A stretch of DNA of 64,000 bases from Alphaproteobacteria bacterium (GCA_030041335.1 JASHOB010000125.1:1-64000), one strand, 5' to 3'. Shown: positions 18,213-27,500, numbered from the stretch's first letter. The notes: a model not told the origin generated them from the letters alone. A program made the numbers and translations.

Positions 18213-18540
18213 GCGCGCGCTCGCGACGACGCCAGCCGCGTGCCACATAGGATTTCAGCATGAGTTCGCGGCCGCGAAAGCCGATCCAGAGCTGTAAGGC
18301 GAAGAACACCAGGGTCAGGACGAGTTCTCCGGTCAACATCCAGTGGCGCGGCAGGAGCCAGCGGAGCGCCAGGCCCACGACCCACAATGCGACGAATACC
18401 GCACCCCACAGCGGCAGCCCCTTGAGGAATAGCGGGATACCGAGTGCACCCGAGAACAGAAACAAGATCCAATCGAAACCGTCACGGAATGGCTTGACCG
18501 CGCCGGTCTTGGGGTTTTCGAGGAAGAGCTCGCGGCTCAT
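18178..18540 (-). CDS. Small membrane protein, DUF2628-like
   Basis: A 120-residue protein with two or three hydrophobic segments (about residues 22-63 and 70-88). It opens with a soluble stretch, MSRELFLENPKTGAVKPFRD, and ends with a highly basic tail rich in Arg. The layout and the motif GFRGRELMLKSYVARGW resemble DUF2628 proteins, whose role is unknown. Its ATG overlaps the aminopeptidase stop (ATGA at 18540-18537), so it is coupled to that gene. The last 35 bases overlap the 3' end of yejF on the opposite strand. Confidence 0.7.
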   Translation of the reverse strand: MSRELFLENPKTGAVKPFRDGFDWILFLFSGALGIPLFLKGLPLWGAVFVALWVVGLALRWLLPRHWMLTGELVLTLVFFALQLWIGFRGRELMLKSYVARGWRRRERAPRPRQGRRRRP

Positions 18541-19910
18541 GCGAAGCGGGCGGCAATCATGGCATAGGCGGCGCGGAGCCCAAGCGCCTCGCCACCCTCG
18601 GGCCGGCCAGGCCGCGACGTCGCATTCCATGCAAAGGTATCGATATGCGCCCAGGGCGTGGTTGACGATACAAACTCTTCCAAGTACAGCGCCGCCTGAA
18701 TCGCGCCCGCAAACGGCGACTCCGACACGTTGTTGAGGTCGGCGATCTTGCTTTTGTACATGCCGCGATAGTCACGCCACAGCGGCAAGCGCCACATCGG
18801 ATCGGATTGCGCCCTGCCGGCACGCAACAGATTTTCGGCCAGCGTATCGTCGTTGGCAAACAGTGCCGGCAGATCGGGTCCCAACGCCGTCCGTGCCGCG
18901 CCGGTAAGGGTGGCAAAATCGATCAGCAGTGCCGGCTTTTCGCTGTCGGCCTCGGCGAGCGCATCGCAGAGGATCAGGCGCCCTTCGGCGTCGGTATTGC
19001 CGATCTCGACCGTGAGGCCTTTGCGGGTCTTGACGATGTCCAGGGGGCGGATGGCATTGCCCGCCACCGCATTTTCCACTGCCGGAACCAGCACGCGCAG
19101 CCGCACCGGCAGACGCGCGGTCATCACCGCATCGGCCAAGCCCAATATGGTCGCGGCCCCGCCCATGTCTTTTTTCATAAGGCGCATGCCGCTCGCGGGT
19201 TTCAGATCGAGCCCGCCGGTGTCAAAGCAGACACCCTTGCCGACCAACGTGACCTTGGGTGCGGCCGGATCGCCCCAGCGGACGTCAACGAGACGCGGCT
19301 CGCGCCCCGGCGCCGCGGCGCGGCCGACTGCGTGGATGGTTGGATAATTCTCGGCGAGCAGCGCCTCACCGGCGATGGTGCGATAAAATGCGCGATGTTT
19401 GTCCGCGAGCTGCGCCGCTGCGGCGGCGAGTTCGGCCGGACCCAGATGTTCGGTCGGCGTGTTGATGAGGTCCCGTGCCAGGAAAATAGCTTCCGCCAGC
19501 CGCTCGACCAGGCCGCGATCGGCGTCCGCGGGCCAGACTAGTCTGGCCCAGCCCCTTTTGCGTGCTTTGTAGCGGGCGAACTCGTAGCCGCCGAGCGCCC
19601 ATCCCAATGTCAATGGCGTTGCGGCGTCATGCGGCGCGCCTGCGAGCATGTAGTAGCCTTCCGGCAGCTGGTTCGGCAGGGCCGCCAACGCCCACAGCGG
19701 CTCGTCGGGGTTCCAGCCGACCAATACCCGCGCTAATCCGCCGCTCTCGTCGGGAACGAGCGCGACCTGCTCCGGCTCGGCCTTGAAGCCGGTCGCTTCC
19801 GCCCAGCGTGTCGTGCGCTCGCCGAGCCGTGCCAAACTCGCCGCCAAGTCGGAAGCCGCCACCGGCGCGACCGGGACGGCGTCTGATGCATCGCTGATCA
19901 ACGCTAGCAA
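18537..19910 (-). CDS. Leucyl aminopeptidase family protein (M17)
   Basis: A 457-residue two-zinc aminopeptidase. The C-terminal catalytic domain has the active-site Lys region VGKGVCFDTGGLDLKP, the metal-binding Asp in KKDMGG and the family signature NTDAEGRLIL, with Asp and Glu ligands and catalytic Arg. It releases N-terminal residues from cytoplasmic peptides and may process peptides brought in by the neighbouring Yej importer. I chose a TTG start at 19910 because GAGGGG lies seven bases upstream; an in-frame ATG at 19976 would overlap the divergent glutathione transferase start. Followed by a coupled small membrane protein. Confidence 0.88.
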   Translation of the reverse strand: MLALISDASDAVPVAPVAASDLAASLARLGERTTRWAEATGFKAEPEQVALVPDESGGLARVLVGWNPDEPLWALAALPNQLPEGYYMLAGAPHDAATPLTLGWALGGYEFARYKARKRGWARLVWPADADRGLVERLAEAIFLARDLINTPTEHLGPAELAAAAAQLADKHRAFYRTIAGEALLAENYPTIHAVGRAAAPGREPRLVDVRWGDPAAPKVTLVGKGVCFDTGGLDLKPASGMRLMKKDMGGAATILGLADAVMTARLPVRLRVLVPAVENAVAGNAIRPLDIVKTRKGLTVEIGNTDAEGRLILCDALAEADSEKPALLIDFATLTGAARTALGPDLPALFANDDTLAENLLRAGRAQSDPMWRLPLWRDYRGMYKSKIADLNNVSESPFAGAIQAALYLEEFVSSTTPWAHIDTFAWNATSRPGRPEGGEALGLRAAYAMIAARFA

Positions 19911-19959
19911 TGTGATCCCCTCTAGCCAATTACGCGACCGCCAGAGTATCAAATAAGCG

Positions 19960-20640
19960 ATGGCGGACTTTACCATCTATATCGGGAATCGGGTTTATTC
20001 CTCTTGGTCGCTGCGCGGCTGGCTGCCGTTGCGGCATCTCGGCGTGCCCTTCGAGGAGGTTGTGATCCCGCTCTATGTCGACGGCAGCAGGGACGCCATC
20101 CTGCGCCAATCGCCTTCGGGCAAAGTGCCGGCGTTACACCATCGCGGCCGGGTGATTTGGGAGTCGTTGGCAATCGGCGAATATCTTGCAGAGCAGTTTC
20201 CTGCAGCAAAGCTGTGGCCCGACGATGCCGGCGCGCGCGCGTGCGCCCGCGCCGTGTCGAGCGAAATGCATGCGGGTTTTAACCAGCTGCGGGGCGAGCT
20301 GGCGATGAATCTGCGCCGTATCATTCCAGGCCGCCGCTTCACGCCACAGGCGCTCGAGCAGATCGAACGCATCAAGGCCATCTGGCACGACTGCCGCGCG
20401 CGCTTTGGTGAGGGCGGTCCTTATCTCTTCGGCACTTTCACCATCGCCGATGCGATGTACGCACCGGTCGTGACGCGGTTTCGAACCTATGAGATCGCCC
20501 TCGATCCGGTGTGCGCCGCCTACGCGGAGGCGGTATGGAATTTGCCAGCGATGCGGGCATGGTGCGATGCTGCGGCAAAAGACACCATCGTCATCGCCAA
20601 ATTCGAATATGAGCCCGGCGGCTCGACCGGAATCCATTGA
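19960..20640 (+). CDS. Glutathione S-transferase family protein
   Basis: A 226-residue protein with an N-terminal thioredoxin-like domain (residues 1-80) and a helical C-terminal domain. The active-site helix start VYSSWSLRGWLPLRHLG carries the Ser-rich motif of this bacterial subgroup; PSGKVPALHHRGRVIWESLAIGEYL includes the cis-Pro and the glutathione-binding E-S pair. The C-terminal segment FTIADAMYAPVVTRF is typical. It is a clear paralogue of the protein at 23809-24462. Substrate unknown. Divergent from the aminopeptidase gene. Confidence 0.88.
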   Translation: MADFTIYIGNRVYSSWSLRGWLPLRHLGVPFEEVVIPLYVDGSRDAILRQSPSGKVPALHHRGRVIWESLAIGEYLAEQFPAAKLWPDDAGARACARAVSSEMHAGFNQLRGELAMNLRRIIPGRRFTPQALEQIERIKAIWHDCRARFGEGGPYLFGTFTIADAMYAPVVTRFRTYEIALDPVCAAYAEAVWNLPAMRAWCDAAAKDTIVIAKFEYEPGGSTGIH

Positions 20641-20644
20641 TGCC

Positions 20645-20662
20645 TATCCGCCCGGGCGGATA
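20645..20662. repeat. 18-bp perfect palindrome TATCCGCCCGGGCGGATA
   Basis: It begins 4 bases after the glutathione transferase stop and 111 bases before malate synthase. It could be an operator, or a terminator stem (no U-run follows). Confidence 0.5.
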
Positions 20663-20712
20663 AGCACGGCCCGGCGAGGCGTGGGCACACCCCGCACTTG
20701 CCCACAACCACC

Positions 20713-20757
20713 CACTCACCGCACTCTTTTCCCTCGCGGAAGAACCGGTGGTGAGTG
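20713..20757 (+). promoter_or_regulatory. Inverted repeat in the malate synthase leader
   Basis: CACTCACC and GGTGAGTG form an 8-bp stem with a 29-base loop, ending 15 bases before the start codon and just upstream of the GGAGG ribosome-binding site. It could be an operator pair or an RNA fold that limits translation. Confidence 0.35.
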
Positions 20758-20772
20758 AGACGGAGGACAGAC

Positions 20773-22383
20773 ATGGCGCAACCTACCCTGCCGCAAGGCG
20801 TCGAACTCAAAGGCCCGATCAAACCCGGCTATGAACGCGTAATGACGCCGGCGGCAATCGCCTTCGTGGTCGACCTCGAGCGCAAATTCGCTACCGAGCG
20901 CAAGCGCCTGCTGGCGCGCCGCGGCGAAGTCCAAGCGAAGCTTGATGCCGGCTGGCGGCCTGATTTCCTGCCTGAGACCAAGGCGATCCGCGACGCCGAT
21001 TGGACGGTGGCGCCGCTGCCCAAGGATCTGCTCGACCGGCGCATCGAGATCACCGGCCCCACCGATCGCAAGATGGTGATCAACGCGCTCAACTCCGGCT
21101 CCTCGGTATTCATGGCCGACTTCGAGGACGCCAATACGCCCACTTGGGACAATCTGATCGAGGGCCAAATCAACCTGATGGATGCGGTACGCCGCGACAT
21201 CTCTTTCGACGACCCGTCCAGCAAACGCCACTACCAGCTCAACCCGCGTACGGCGGTCCTCCTAGTGCGGCCGCGCGGCTGGCACCTCCCCGAGGCGCAT
21301 CTCGTCGTCGACGGCGTGCCGATGTCGGGCAGTTTGTTCGATTTCGGCCTCTATTTCTTCCACAATGCCAAGGAACTGCTGGCGCGCAATACCGGGCCAT
21401 ATTTCTATCTGCCGAAGATGGAATCGCACCTCGAAGCGCGGCTTTGGAACGATGTCTTCGTCCACGCGCAGGCCAAGCTCGGCATCGCCAAAGGCACGAT
21501 CAAGGCGACGGTGCTGATCGAAACCATTCTCGCCGCCTTTGAGATGGATGAGATTCTCTACGAGCTGCGCGACCATTCCGCCGGCCTAAATTGCGGCCGC
21601 TGGGACTACATCTTCTCGACCATCAAGAAATTTGCCGAAGATCCGAAGCGCGTCATGCCAGACCGCGGCCAGATCACGATGACCGTGCATTTCATGCGCT
21701 CCTACTCCCTGCTTCTCATCAAGACCTGTCACCGTCGCAACGTGCATGCGATGGGCGGCATGGCAGCGCAGATTCCGATCCGCAACGATCCCGCGGCGAA
21801 CGAGGCGGCGATGGAGAAAGTGCGCGCCGACAAGCTGCGCGAGGCCGGCGACGGCCATGACGGCACCTGGGTCGCCCATCCGGGCCTGGTGCCGATCGCC
21901 AAGGAGATTTTCGACAAGCAAATGCCGGAGGCCAACCAGATCGCGCGCAAGCGGCAGGACGTCCATATGACCGCCGACGATCTCCTCAAAGTGCCCGACG
22001 GGACCATCACGGAAGCAGGGTTGCGGCAGAACCTCAATGTCGGGATCGGCTATCTCGAAGCCTGGCTGCGCGGCATCGGCTGCGTACCGCTCTACAACCT
22101 GATGGAGGACGCGGCGACCTCCGAGATCAGCCGCGCCCAGCTGTGGCAATGGATCCGCCACGGGGCCAAGCTCGCGGACGGCCGGACCGTCGATCGGGAT
22201 TTGTGCATGAAGGTCATGGACGAGGAACTGGCTAAGCTTAGAACGCTGGTCGGCGACGAGGCCTATAACAAAGGCCGTTATCGCGATGCCGCGGCACTGT
22301 TCACGGACCTGCTTACCGCGTCCCAATTCCCCGATTTTTTGACGCTGCCCGCCTACGAGAGGATCCTCGCCGACGGCGCCTGA
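20773..22383 (+). CDS. aceB: Malate synthase A
   Basis: A 536-residue enzyme that condenses glyoxylate with acetyl-CoA to malate, in the glyoxylate shunt or in glyoxylate salvage. The substrate-site stretches [33 protein letters not shown] and [13 protein letters not shown] are intact, and the length fits the short AceB isoform rather than GlcB (about 720). GGAGG lies 6 bases before the ATG. No isocitrate lyase gene is nearby. PHA depolymerase follows convergently; both concern acetyl-CoA use. Confidence 0.95.
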   Translation: MAQPTLPQGVELKGPIKPGYERVMTPAAIAFVVDLERKFATERKRLLARRGEVQAKLDAGWRPDFLPETKAIRDADWTVAPLPKDLLDRRIEITGPTDRKMVINALNSGSSVFMADFEDANTPTWDNLIEGQINLMDAVRRDISFDDPSSKRHYQLNPRTAVLLVRPRGWHLPEAHLVVDGVPMSGSLFDFGLYFFHNAKELLARNTGPYFYLPKMESHLEARLWNDVFVHAQAKLGIAKGTIKATVLIETILAAFEMDEILYELRDHSAGLNCGRWDYIFSTIKKFAEDPKRVMPDRGQITMTVHFMRSYSLLLIKTCHRRNVHAMGGMAAQIPIRNDPAANEAAMEKVRADKLREAGDGHDGTWVAHPGLVPIAKEIFDKQMPEANQIARKRQDVHMTADDLLKVPDGTITEAGLRQNLNVGIGYLEAWLRGIGCVPLYNLMEDAATSEISRAQLWQWIRHGAKLADGRTVDRDLCMKVMDEELAKLRTLVGDEAYNKGRYRDAAALFTDLLTASQFPDFLTLPAYERILADGA

Positions 22384-22488
22384 CGCCGCCACTCCCCCCT
22401 TGCCCCGGAACCGCGGCAATCTCGAGCGATGGCCGCCTGTCGCCGGCGGGCCGGTCGATGGCCGGTCGTCGCATCGGTCCCCGCCGCT

Positions 22489-23706
22489 TCATTCGCTGGC
22501 GTGGATAAAATCGCGAAGCTGCGGGTAGATTTGATTTTGCCATTTCCGGCCGGCGAAGACGCCGTAGTGACCGACCCCGGTTTGCACATGGTGGCGTTTC
22601 ATATAGGGTCGAATGCCGGTACAGAGATCGTGCGCCGCGAGGGTCTGGCCCACGGAGCAAATATCGTCGCGCTCGCCCTCGACGGTAAAAAGCGCGGTGC
22701 GCCGAATCGCCCTCGGCTCGATGGTCCGGCCGCGAAAAGCGAACTTGCCTAACGGCAATTCGTGTTGCTGAAAGATCTTCTGCACGGTCTCCAGGTAAAA
22801 CTCCGCCGACAAGTCCATTACGGCGAAATATTCCTCGTAGAAGGTGGCGATGGCCGCGGCCTTTTCGCTCTCGCCCTTGACGCGATGCTGGTAGAGATCC
22901 TGGAAGCTCTTTAGGTGCCGGTCGAGGTTCATGCTCATGAAGCCCGCGAGCTGCAGGAAGCCCGGGTAGACGCGCCGGAACGCGCCGGCAAATCGGAACG
23001 GCACGAAGCCGATCAAATGCTGCTCGAACCAATGGATCGGTCGCTCTATCGCGAACTCGTTGACCTTGGTCGGGTTGACCCGGGTATCGATCGGACCCGC
23101 CATCAAGGTCATGCTGCTCGGTTGCGCCGGATTGCCATCCTGTGCCATTAGCGCCACGGCGGCGAGTGCCGGCACCGCCGGCTGGCAGATCGCGATGATG
23201 TGCGCGCCTCGTCCCAGCTTTTCCAAGAACCGGATCAAATGCTCGATATATTCGTCGAGACCGAAGCGGCCGTGGCTCATGGCGACGTCGCGAACATTGT
23301 GCCAGTCGGTTAGATAGACATCGTGTTCCGGCAACATCGTCCGCACCGTGTCGCGCAACAGCGTGGCAAAGTGCCCCGAAAGCGGCGCCACCAGGAGCAC
23401 CTGCGATTGCGCCGGGGCATCGACCTTGCGAAAATGAAGCAGCGTGCAAAACGGCGTCTTGTCGACGGCTTCCTCGACCACTTCGACCGTGCGATTGCCG
23501 AGCTGGACCGTGTCGATACCGTAGGATGGCCGGTGGTGAGTGAGCCCAAGATGCGATACGATCTCGCACAGTGCCGCAAATCGTCGCGTCACACTGTCGT
23601 CAAGATTTTCGGCTTTAACCTGGTTGAGGCGGCAAACCGCGAGGCGCGCCACGGCACGTAGCGGCGCAATCATGTCGCTATGGGCCTGGTATAATTGATA
23701 AATCAT
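22489..23706 (-). CDS. phaZ: Intracellular polyhydroxyalkanoate depolymerase
   Basis: A 405-residue alpha/beta-hydrolase that mobilises stored polyhydroxybutyrate granules. The nucleophile segment is HIIAICQPAVPALAA, with Cys in place of the usual lipase-box Ser, as in the PhaZa1 type of Ralstonia. The downstream ERDDICSVGQT (Asp) and VGHYGVFAGRKW (His) complete the triad. There is no signal peptide, consistent with a cytoplasmic granule enzyme. The ATG at 23706 begins MIYQLYQAHSDMIAPLR, matching the family. No PHA synthase or phasin gene is adjacent. Confidence 0.93.
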   Translation of the reverse strand: MIYQLYQAHSDMIAPLRAVARLAVCRLNQVKAENLDDSVTRRFAALCEIVSHLGLTHHRPSYGIDTVQLGNRTVEVVEEAVDKTPFCTLLHFRKVDAPAQSQVLLVAPLSGHFATLLRDTVRTMLPEHDVYLTDWHNVRDVAMSHGRFGLDEYIEHLIRFLEKLGRGAHIIAICQPAVPALAAVALMAQDGNPAQPSSMTLMAGPIDTRVNPTKVNEFAIERPIHWFEQHLIGFVPFRFAGAFRRVYPGFLQLAGFMSMNLDRHLKSFQDLYQHRVKGESEKAAAIATFYEEYFAVMDLSAEFYLETVQKIFQQHELPLGKFAFRGRTIEPRAIRRTALFTVEGERDDICSVGQTLAAHDLCTGIRPYMKRHHVQTGVGHYGVFAGRKWQNQIYPQLRDFIHASE

Positions 23707-23808
23707 GTAGCGGCCGGTTCCCGCCTGTGGCGATGCAATAGGCACGCCACCGGGATCGCGGCGCGAAGACGGTTTGCGACTGGCATGTCATTTGCGTAAG
23801 TTTTGGGC

Positions 23809-24462
23809 ATGAGCAAAGCGGTACTGACCATCAGCAGCAAGAATTATTCGTCCTGGTCGTTGCGGGGCTGGTTGCTGGTGAAGTTTGCGGGGCTCGATTT
23901 TGAAGAACGGATCGTACCACCGGATGATCCCGCGGTGCGCGCCGAAATATTACTGCTTTCGTCGTCGATTCTAGTGCCTTCTTTGACGCACAAAGACATC
24001 ACCGTGTGGGATACGCTGGCGATCGCCGAGTATCTCAACGAAACGCAGAAAAAGGCGAAGCTGCTGCCGTCCGATCCCAGTGCCAGGGCCCATTGCCGGT
24101 CGATCTGCGGCGAGATGCATTCGGGCTTTACCGCGCTGCGTTCGGCATTGCCCATGAATCTCAAGGCTTATTTCCCCGGCTTCAAAGTGTGGAACCGCGC
24201 GCTGGCCGATATCGCCCGCGTCACGACGATCTGGCGCGATTGCCTGGACCGGTACGGCGGTCCGTTCTTGTTTGGCGCCCGCACCATCGCGGACGCGATG
24301 TACGCGCCGGTGGCGACGCGGTTCGTGACCTACGACGTCAAGCTGGATCCGGTCAGCGCCGCTTACCGCGACCACATCATGGCACTGCCGGAAATGGTCG
24401 AATGGATCGCGGCCGCCAAGCTCGAGCCGGACGAGATCGAGGAGCTTGAGGCAGAGTTTTGA
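23809..24462 (+). CDS. Glutathione S-transferase family protein (second copy)
   Basis: A 217-residue paralogue of the transferase at 19960-20640. The two share YSSWSLRGWL near the N terminus, SSEMHAGF/CGEMHSGF in the middle and TIADAMYAPV near the C terminus. Here the glutathione-site segment is SSILVPSLTHKDITVWDTLA, with WDT where the other copy has WES, so ligand binding may differ. The ATG at 23809 is preferred to an in-frame TTG two codons earlier. Substrate unknown. Divergent from phaZ. Confidence 0.87.
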   Translation: MSKAVLTISSKNYSSWSLRGWLLVKFAGLDFEERIVPPDDPAVRAEILLLSSSILVPSLTHKDITVWDTLAIAEYLNETQKKAKLLPSDPSARAHCRSICGEMHSGFTALRSALPMNLKAYFPGFKVWNRALADIARVTTIWRDCLDRYGGPFLFGARTIADAMYAPVATRFVTYDVKLDPVSAAYRDHIMALPEMVEWIAAAKLEPDEIEELEAEF

Positions 24463-24533
24463 CCCGTGGGTAACGGCTCCTCGGGCCATCTTTGGATGTC
24501 GAAAAGAGCACTCGGTTTGGGCGCACCGCGCCT

Positions 24534-24657
24534 ATCGGCCGGCGCGATTTGCGGGCTTTTGGGAATGAGCCCCGGCATCGGCGCCCAAATCGGGCCCGCT
24601 TACGCCTTAGGCAAAAGCCCAAATCGCGGTCAACGCGGCCCGACCAAATCGGCCGAT
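24534..24657 (+). ncRNA. Candidate structured RNA or leader upstream of the cupin gene
   Basis: Nested inverted repeats span this stretch. The outer pair is ATCGGCC (24534-24540) with GGCCGAT (24651-24657). The inner pair is CGCGATTT plus GGGCTTTTG (24543-24561) with CAAAAGCCC plus AAATCGCG (24612-24628), 17 base pairs broken only by a two-base bulge. A further GCGGTGGC/GCCACCGC pairing follows before the cupin start. I see no good reading frame in the 277-base spacer. It could be a 5' leader element, a small RNA, or the remnant of a mobile repeat; the class is unknown to me. Confidence 0.35.
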
Positions 24658-24739
24658 GCTCCCGGCATCCCGTGCCGCGGCGGTGGCGCGGGTTTTGCTT
24701 TCATTGTTGCCACCGCGCCCTGACGACAGGAGAGCCGCA

Positions 24740-25168
24740 ATGACGGTCATGCTCGAAACGCCGATGAAATTCTCCCATGTCAAGCCCGGGGACACGAAAT
24801 TCGAATCGGGCGGATTGCGCGATTTTTTCTCCTATCGCGACCTCGGCATCGTCGCCGCGACCGGCGGCAAGGTGATCGCCCAGCTGGTACGCGCCGAGCG
24901 CGCGCCCGAGGTGGGCACCGGCTGGCACCGCCATGTCCTGGATTTCCACATCGTCGTGATGCTCAAGGGCTGGGCGCGCTTTATGTATGAGGACCAGGAG
25001 CATCTCGTCGAGGCCGGCGACGTGGTCCATCAGCGTCCCGGTATTGTGCACTATCTGTTCGACTACTCGCCGGACATGGAATATCTCGAAATCGCGTCGC
25101 CCGCCGATTTCAAGACGGTGGAAATGCCGGCGCCGGCACCCGTGCCGCCGCCGACGCCGTGGAAATAA
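24740..25168 (+). CDS. Cupin domain protein
   Basis: A 142-residue single-domain cupin. The first metal-binding motif is GTGWHRHVLDFHIVVMLKG (His pair and a further His), and the second is GDVVHQRPGIVHYLFDYS, so a metal ion is probably bound. AGGAGA lies 6 bases before the ATG. The C terminus ends in a short Pro-rich tail. Substrate unknown; small cupins of this sort act as dioxygenases, isomerases or sensors. It is convergent with the molybdopterin subunit gene, 10 bases apart. Confidence 0.82.
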   Translation: MTVMLETPMKFSHVKPGDTKFESGGLRDFFSYRDLGIVAATGGKVIAQLVRAERAPEVGTGWHRHVLDFHIVVMLKGWARFMYEDQEHLVEAGDVVHQRPGIVHYLFDYSPDMEYLEIASPADFKTVEMPAPAPVPPPTPWK

Positions 25169-25178
25169 GGCATTTGAT

Positions 25179-27500
25179 TTAAGCGGCTTTCGCGGCGCGG
25201 ATCGTCTCCCATACCCGTTTCGGTGTCGCCGGCATATCGATGGTCTTGACGCCGAGCGGTGCCAGGGCGTCGATCAGGGCGTTGATTACCGCCGGCGGCG
25301 CGCCGACCGAGCCCGCCTCGCCCGCGCCTTTGATGCCGAGCGCATTGGTCTGGCACGGCACGTTATTAAAGCCGCACTCGAAATGAGGTTGGTCGCCCGC
25401 GCGCGGCATGGTGTAGTCCATGAAGGTGCCGGTTAAGAGTTGCCCCGATCCGCCGTCATATTCGATATTCTCGAGCAGCGCCTGGCCGAAGCCCTGGGCC
25501 AGACCGCCAACGATTTGGCCCTCGACGATCAACGGGTTGATCACCATTCCGACATCGTCGACAACGGTGTAGCGGTCGATGTTCACCAGACCGGTCTCGG
25601 GATCGACCTCGAGTTCACAGATGTGGCAGCCGTTCGGGAAATTGGGGATGCCTTCGGCGGCGCCGCTCGCTTCCAATCCAAGTCCGAATCCGGGCGGCAA
25701 CATCATCGGCGCATAGGCGGCTTTGGCAACATCGACGAGCGCCATCGATTTGTCGGTGCCGACAATGGTGAAGCGGCCGTTCTCGAACTGGATGTCGGCC
25801 GGTGCCGCCTCCATCAAATGGCTGGCGAGGCTCTTCGCCTTTTCGATCAGATTTGCGGTTGCGGCTTTGAGCGCGCCGCCACCGACCGACGAGGTGCGTG
25901 AACCATAGGTGCCGCGGCCGAACGACACCTGGTTGGTGTCGCCTTGGACGAAGCGAATGCTTTCGAATGGGACACCGAGCCAATCCGACACCATCTGGGC
26001 AAAGGTGGTGGCATGACCCTGGCCATGACTGAAGGTGCCGGCGACGATGGTGACCGAGCCGCTCGGGTCGAAGCGCAACTCCATGCGGTCATTGAATATG
26101 CCACAGGTCTCGACGTAGTAGATGAGACCCCGGCCGCGCAGCTTGCCCCTGCTCTCGCTCTCGGCTTTGCGGGCGGCATATCCCTGCCAATCGGCGCGCG
26201 CGATGGTCTTATTCATGGTGTCGGCGAAATCGCCGCTGTCATAGACGACACCGGTCGCAGAGGTGAACGGCATCGCGCTCGCGGGAACGAAATTGCGGCG
26301 ACGCAGTTCGACGCGGTCGATGCCGGTGGTCCGCGCCGCATGCTCGATCATGCGCTCCATGAAATAAGTGGCCTCGGGCCGACCGGCACCGCGATAGGGG
26401 CCCATCGGCGCAGTGTTGGTGAACGCCGCTTGCCCGGTGAAGAATACCGTCGGGATGCGGTAGACCTGGGGCGCCATCTGAAGTGCCGAGAGCGACGGGA
26501 TCACGCCCGCGCCCGAGATGTTGCCGCCGAGATTGGTCAAACTCTGAGCCCTCAAGCCGAGGATCGTGCCGTCCTTGTCGAGCGCGATTTCGCCGGTGAC
26601 GACCTGATCGCGGCCATGCGTATCGGTCAGTAGCCCTTCGCTGCGCGAGGAAATCCACTTGACCGGCCGGCCGATTTTCTTCGATGCCCACAGCACCAGC
26701 GCTTCCTCGGGGTAGACATCGCCCTTCATTCCGAAGCCACCGCCGACATCCTTGGCGATGACGCGCACCTGACTTTCGGGCACGTGGAAGACTTGGCCGG
26801 CGATGGTGCCGCGCGCGCCGTGCGGATTCTGAGTTGCGGTATAGAGCGTGTAGAAGTCGTCGGCGCCGCTGTAATCGCCGATATAGCCGCGCGTCTCCAT
26901 CGAATTGGCGGAGATGCGATTGTTGACCATCCGCAGCGAGACCTTGTGCGCCGCCTTGGCGAAGGCCGCGTCCGTCGCCTCCTTGTTGCCCATCGTGATC
27001 GCAAACACCAAATTGCCGGTCGGACATTCGTCCCAAATCTTGGGCGCGCCATCCCTGAGCGCTTCCTCAATCTCGGTAACCGCGGGCAGCGGCTCGTAGC
27101 GTACTTCGACCAGCTCGGCCGCGTCCTGCGCCTGCGCCGGGGTTTCAGCGACAACAAAGGCAACGCGCTCGCCGGCGTAGCGCACCTTGCCGGTGGCGAG
27201 GAGAAAGCGCGGGGCGCGGAAACCCTTGGGACCGCCCATATCCTCGGGCATGAGCGGGAACATCGGTCCGACGCCCTCGGCCACGGCATCGGCGCCGATC
27301 AGCACGCACAGCACGCCGGGGGCGGCTTGGGCCTTGCTCTTGTCGATGCCGGCGATTTTCGCGTGCGCATGCGGCGACAGAACCTGAACCGCATAAGCCT
27401 GACGGGGCAGGTTAATGTCTTCGATATAAGTGCCGTGTCCGGTCAAGAACCGCTTGTCCTCGACGCGGCGGATGGGTTGCCCGATGCCGAAACCTGCCAT
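25179..27500 (-). CDS. Xanthine dehydrogenase/CO dehydrogenase family molybdopterin-binding large subunit (copy 1)
   Basis: A 773-residue aldehyde oxidase/xanthine dehydrogenase-type large subunit. GFGIGQPIRRVEDKRFLTGHG is the usual N terminus, DVGGGFGMKGDVYPEE and PYRGAGRPEATYFMERM are molybdopterin-binding segments, and GAGEAGSVGAPPAVINALID carries the catalytic Glu. It lacks the AYRCSF active-site loop of true CO dehydrogenase, so it is a hydroxylase for an unknown aldehyde or heterocycle. GGAG is six bases before the ATG at 27500, better than the ATG two codons earlier. Neither an FAD subunit nor a 2Fe-2S subunit is adjacent; it is divergent from a paralogue. Confidence 0.9.
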   Translation of the reverse strand: MAGFGIGQPIRRVEDKRFLTGHGTYIEDINLPRQAYAVQVLSPHAHAKIAGIDKSKAQAAPGVLCVLIGADAVAEGVGPMFPLMPEDMGGPKGFRAPRFLLATGKVRYAGERVAFVVAETPAQAQDAAELVEVRYEPLPAVTEIEEALRDGAPKIWDECPTGNLVFAITMGNKEATDAAFAKAAHKVSLRMVNNRISANSMETRGYIGDYSGADDFYTLYTATQNPHGARGTIAGQVFHVPESQVRVIAKDVGGGFGMKGDVYPEEALVLWASKKIGRPVKWISSRSEGLLTDTHGRDQVVTGEIALDKDGTILGLRAQSLTNLGGNISGAGVIPSLSALQMAPQVYRIPTVFFTGQAAFTNTAPMGPYRGAGRPEATYFMERMIEHAARTTGIDRVELRRRNFVPASAMPFTSATGVVYDSGDFADTMNKTIARADWQGYAARKAESESRGKLRGRGLIYYVETCGIFNDRMELRFDPSGSVTIVAGTFSHGQGHATTFAQMVSDWLGVPFESIRFVQGDTNQVSFGRGTYGSRTSSVGGGALKAATANLIEKAKSLASHLMEAAPADIQFENGRFTIVGTDKSMALVDVAKAAYAPMMLPPGFGLGLEASGAAEGIPNFPNGCHICELEVDPETGLVNIDRYTVVDDVGMVINPLIVEGQIVGGLAQGFGQALLENIEYDGGSGQLLTGTFMDYTMPRAGDQPHFECGFNNVPCQTNALGIKGAGEAGSVGAPPAVINALIDALAPLGVKTIDMPATPKRVWETIRAAKAA

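Noticed and set aside
16719-18248. 509-codon minus-strand frame
   Set aside because: It is the antisense of yejF, which has full Walker and signature motifs. Long antisense frames are expected at high GC; this one has no recognisable motif.
21586-22419. 277-codon minus-strand frame
   Set aside because: Antisense of malate synthase; no family recognised.
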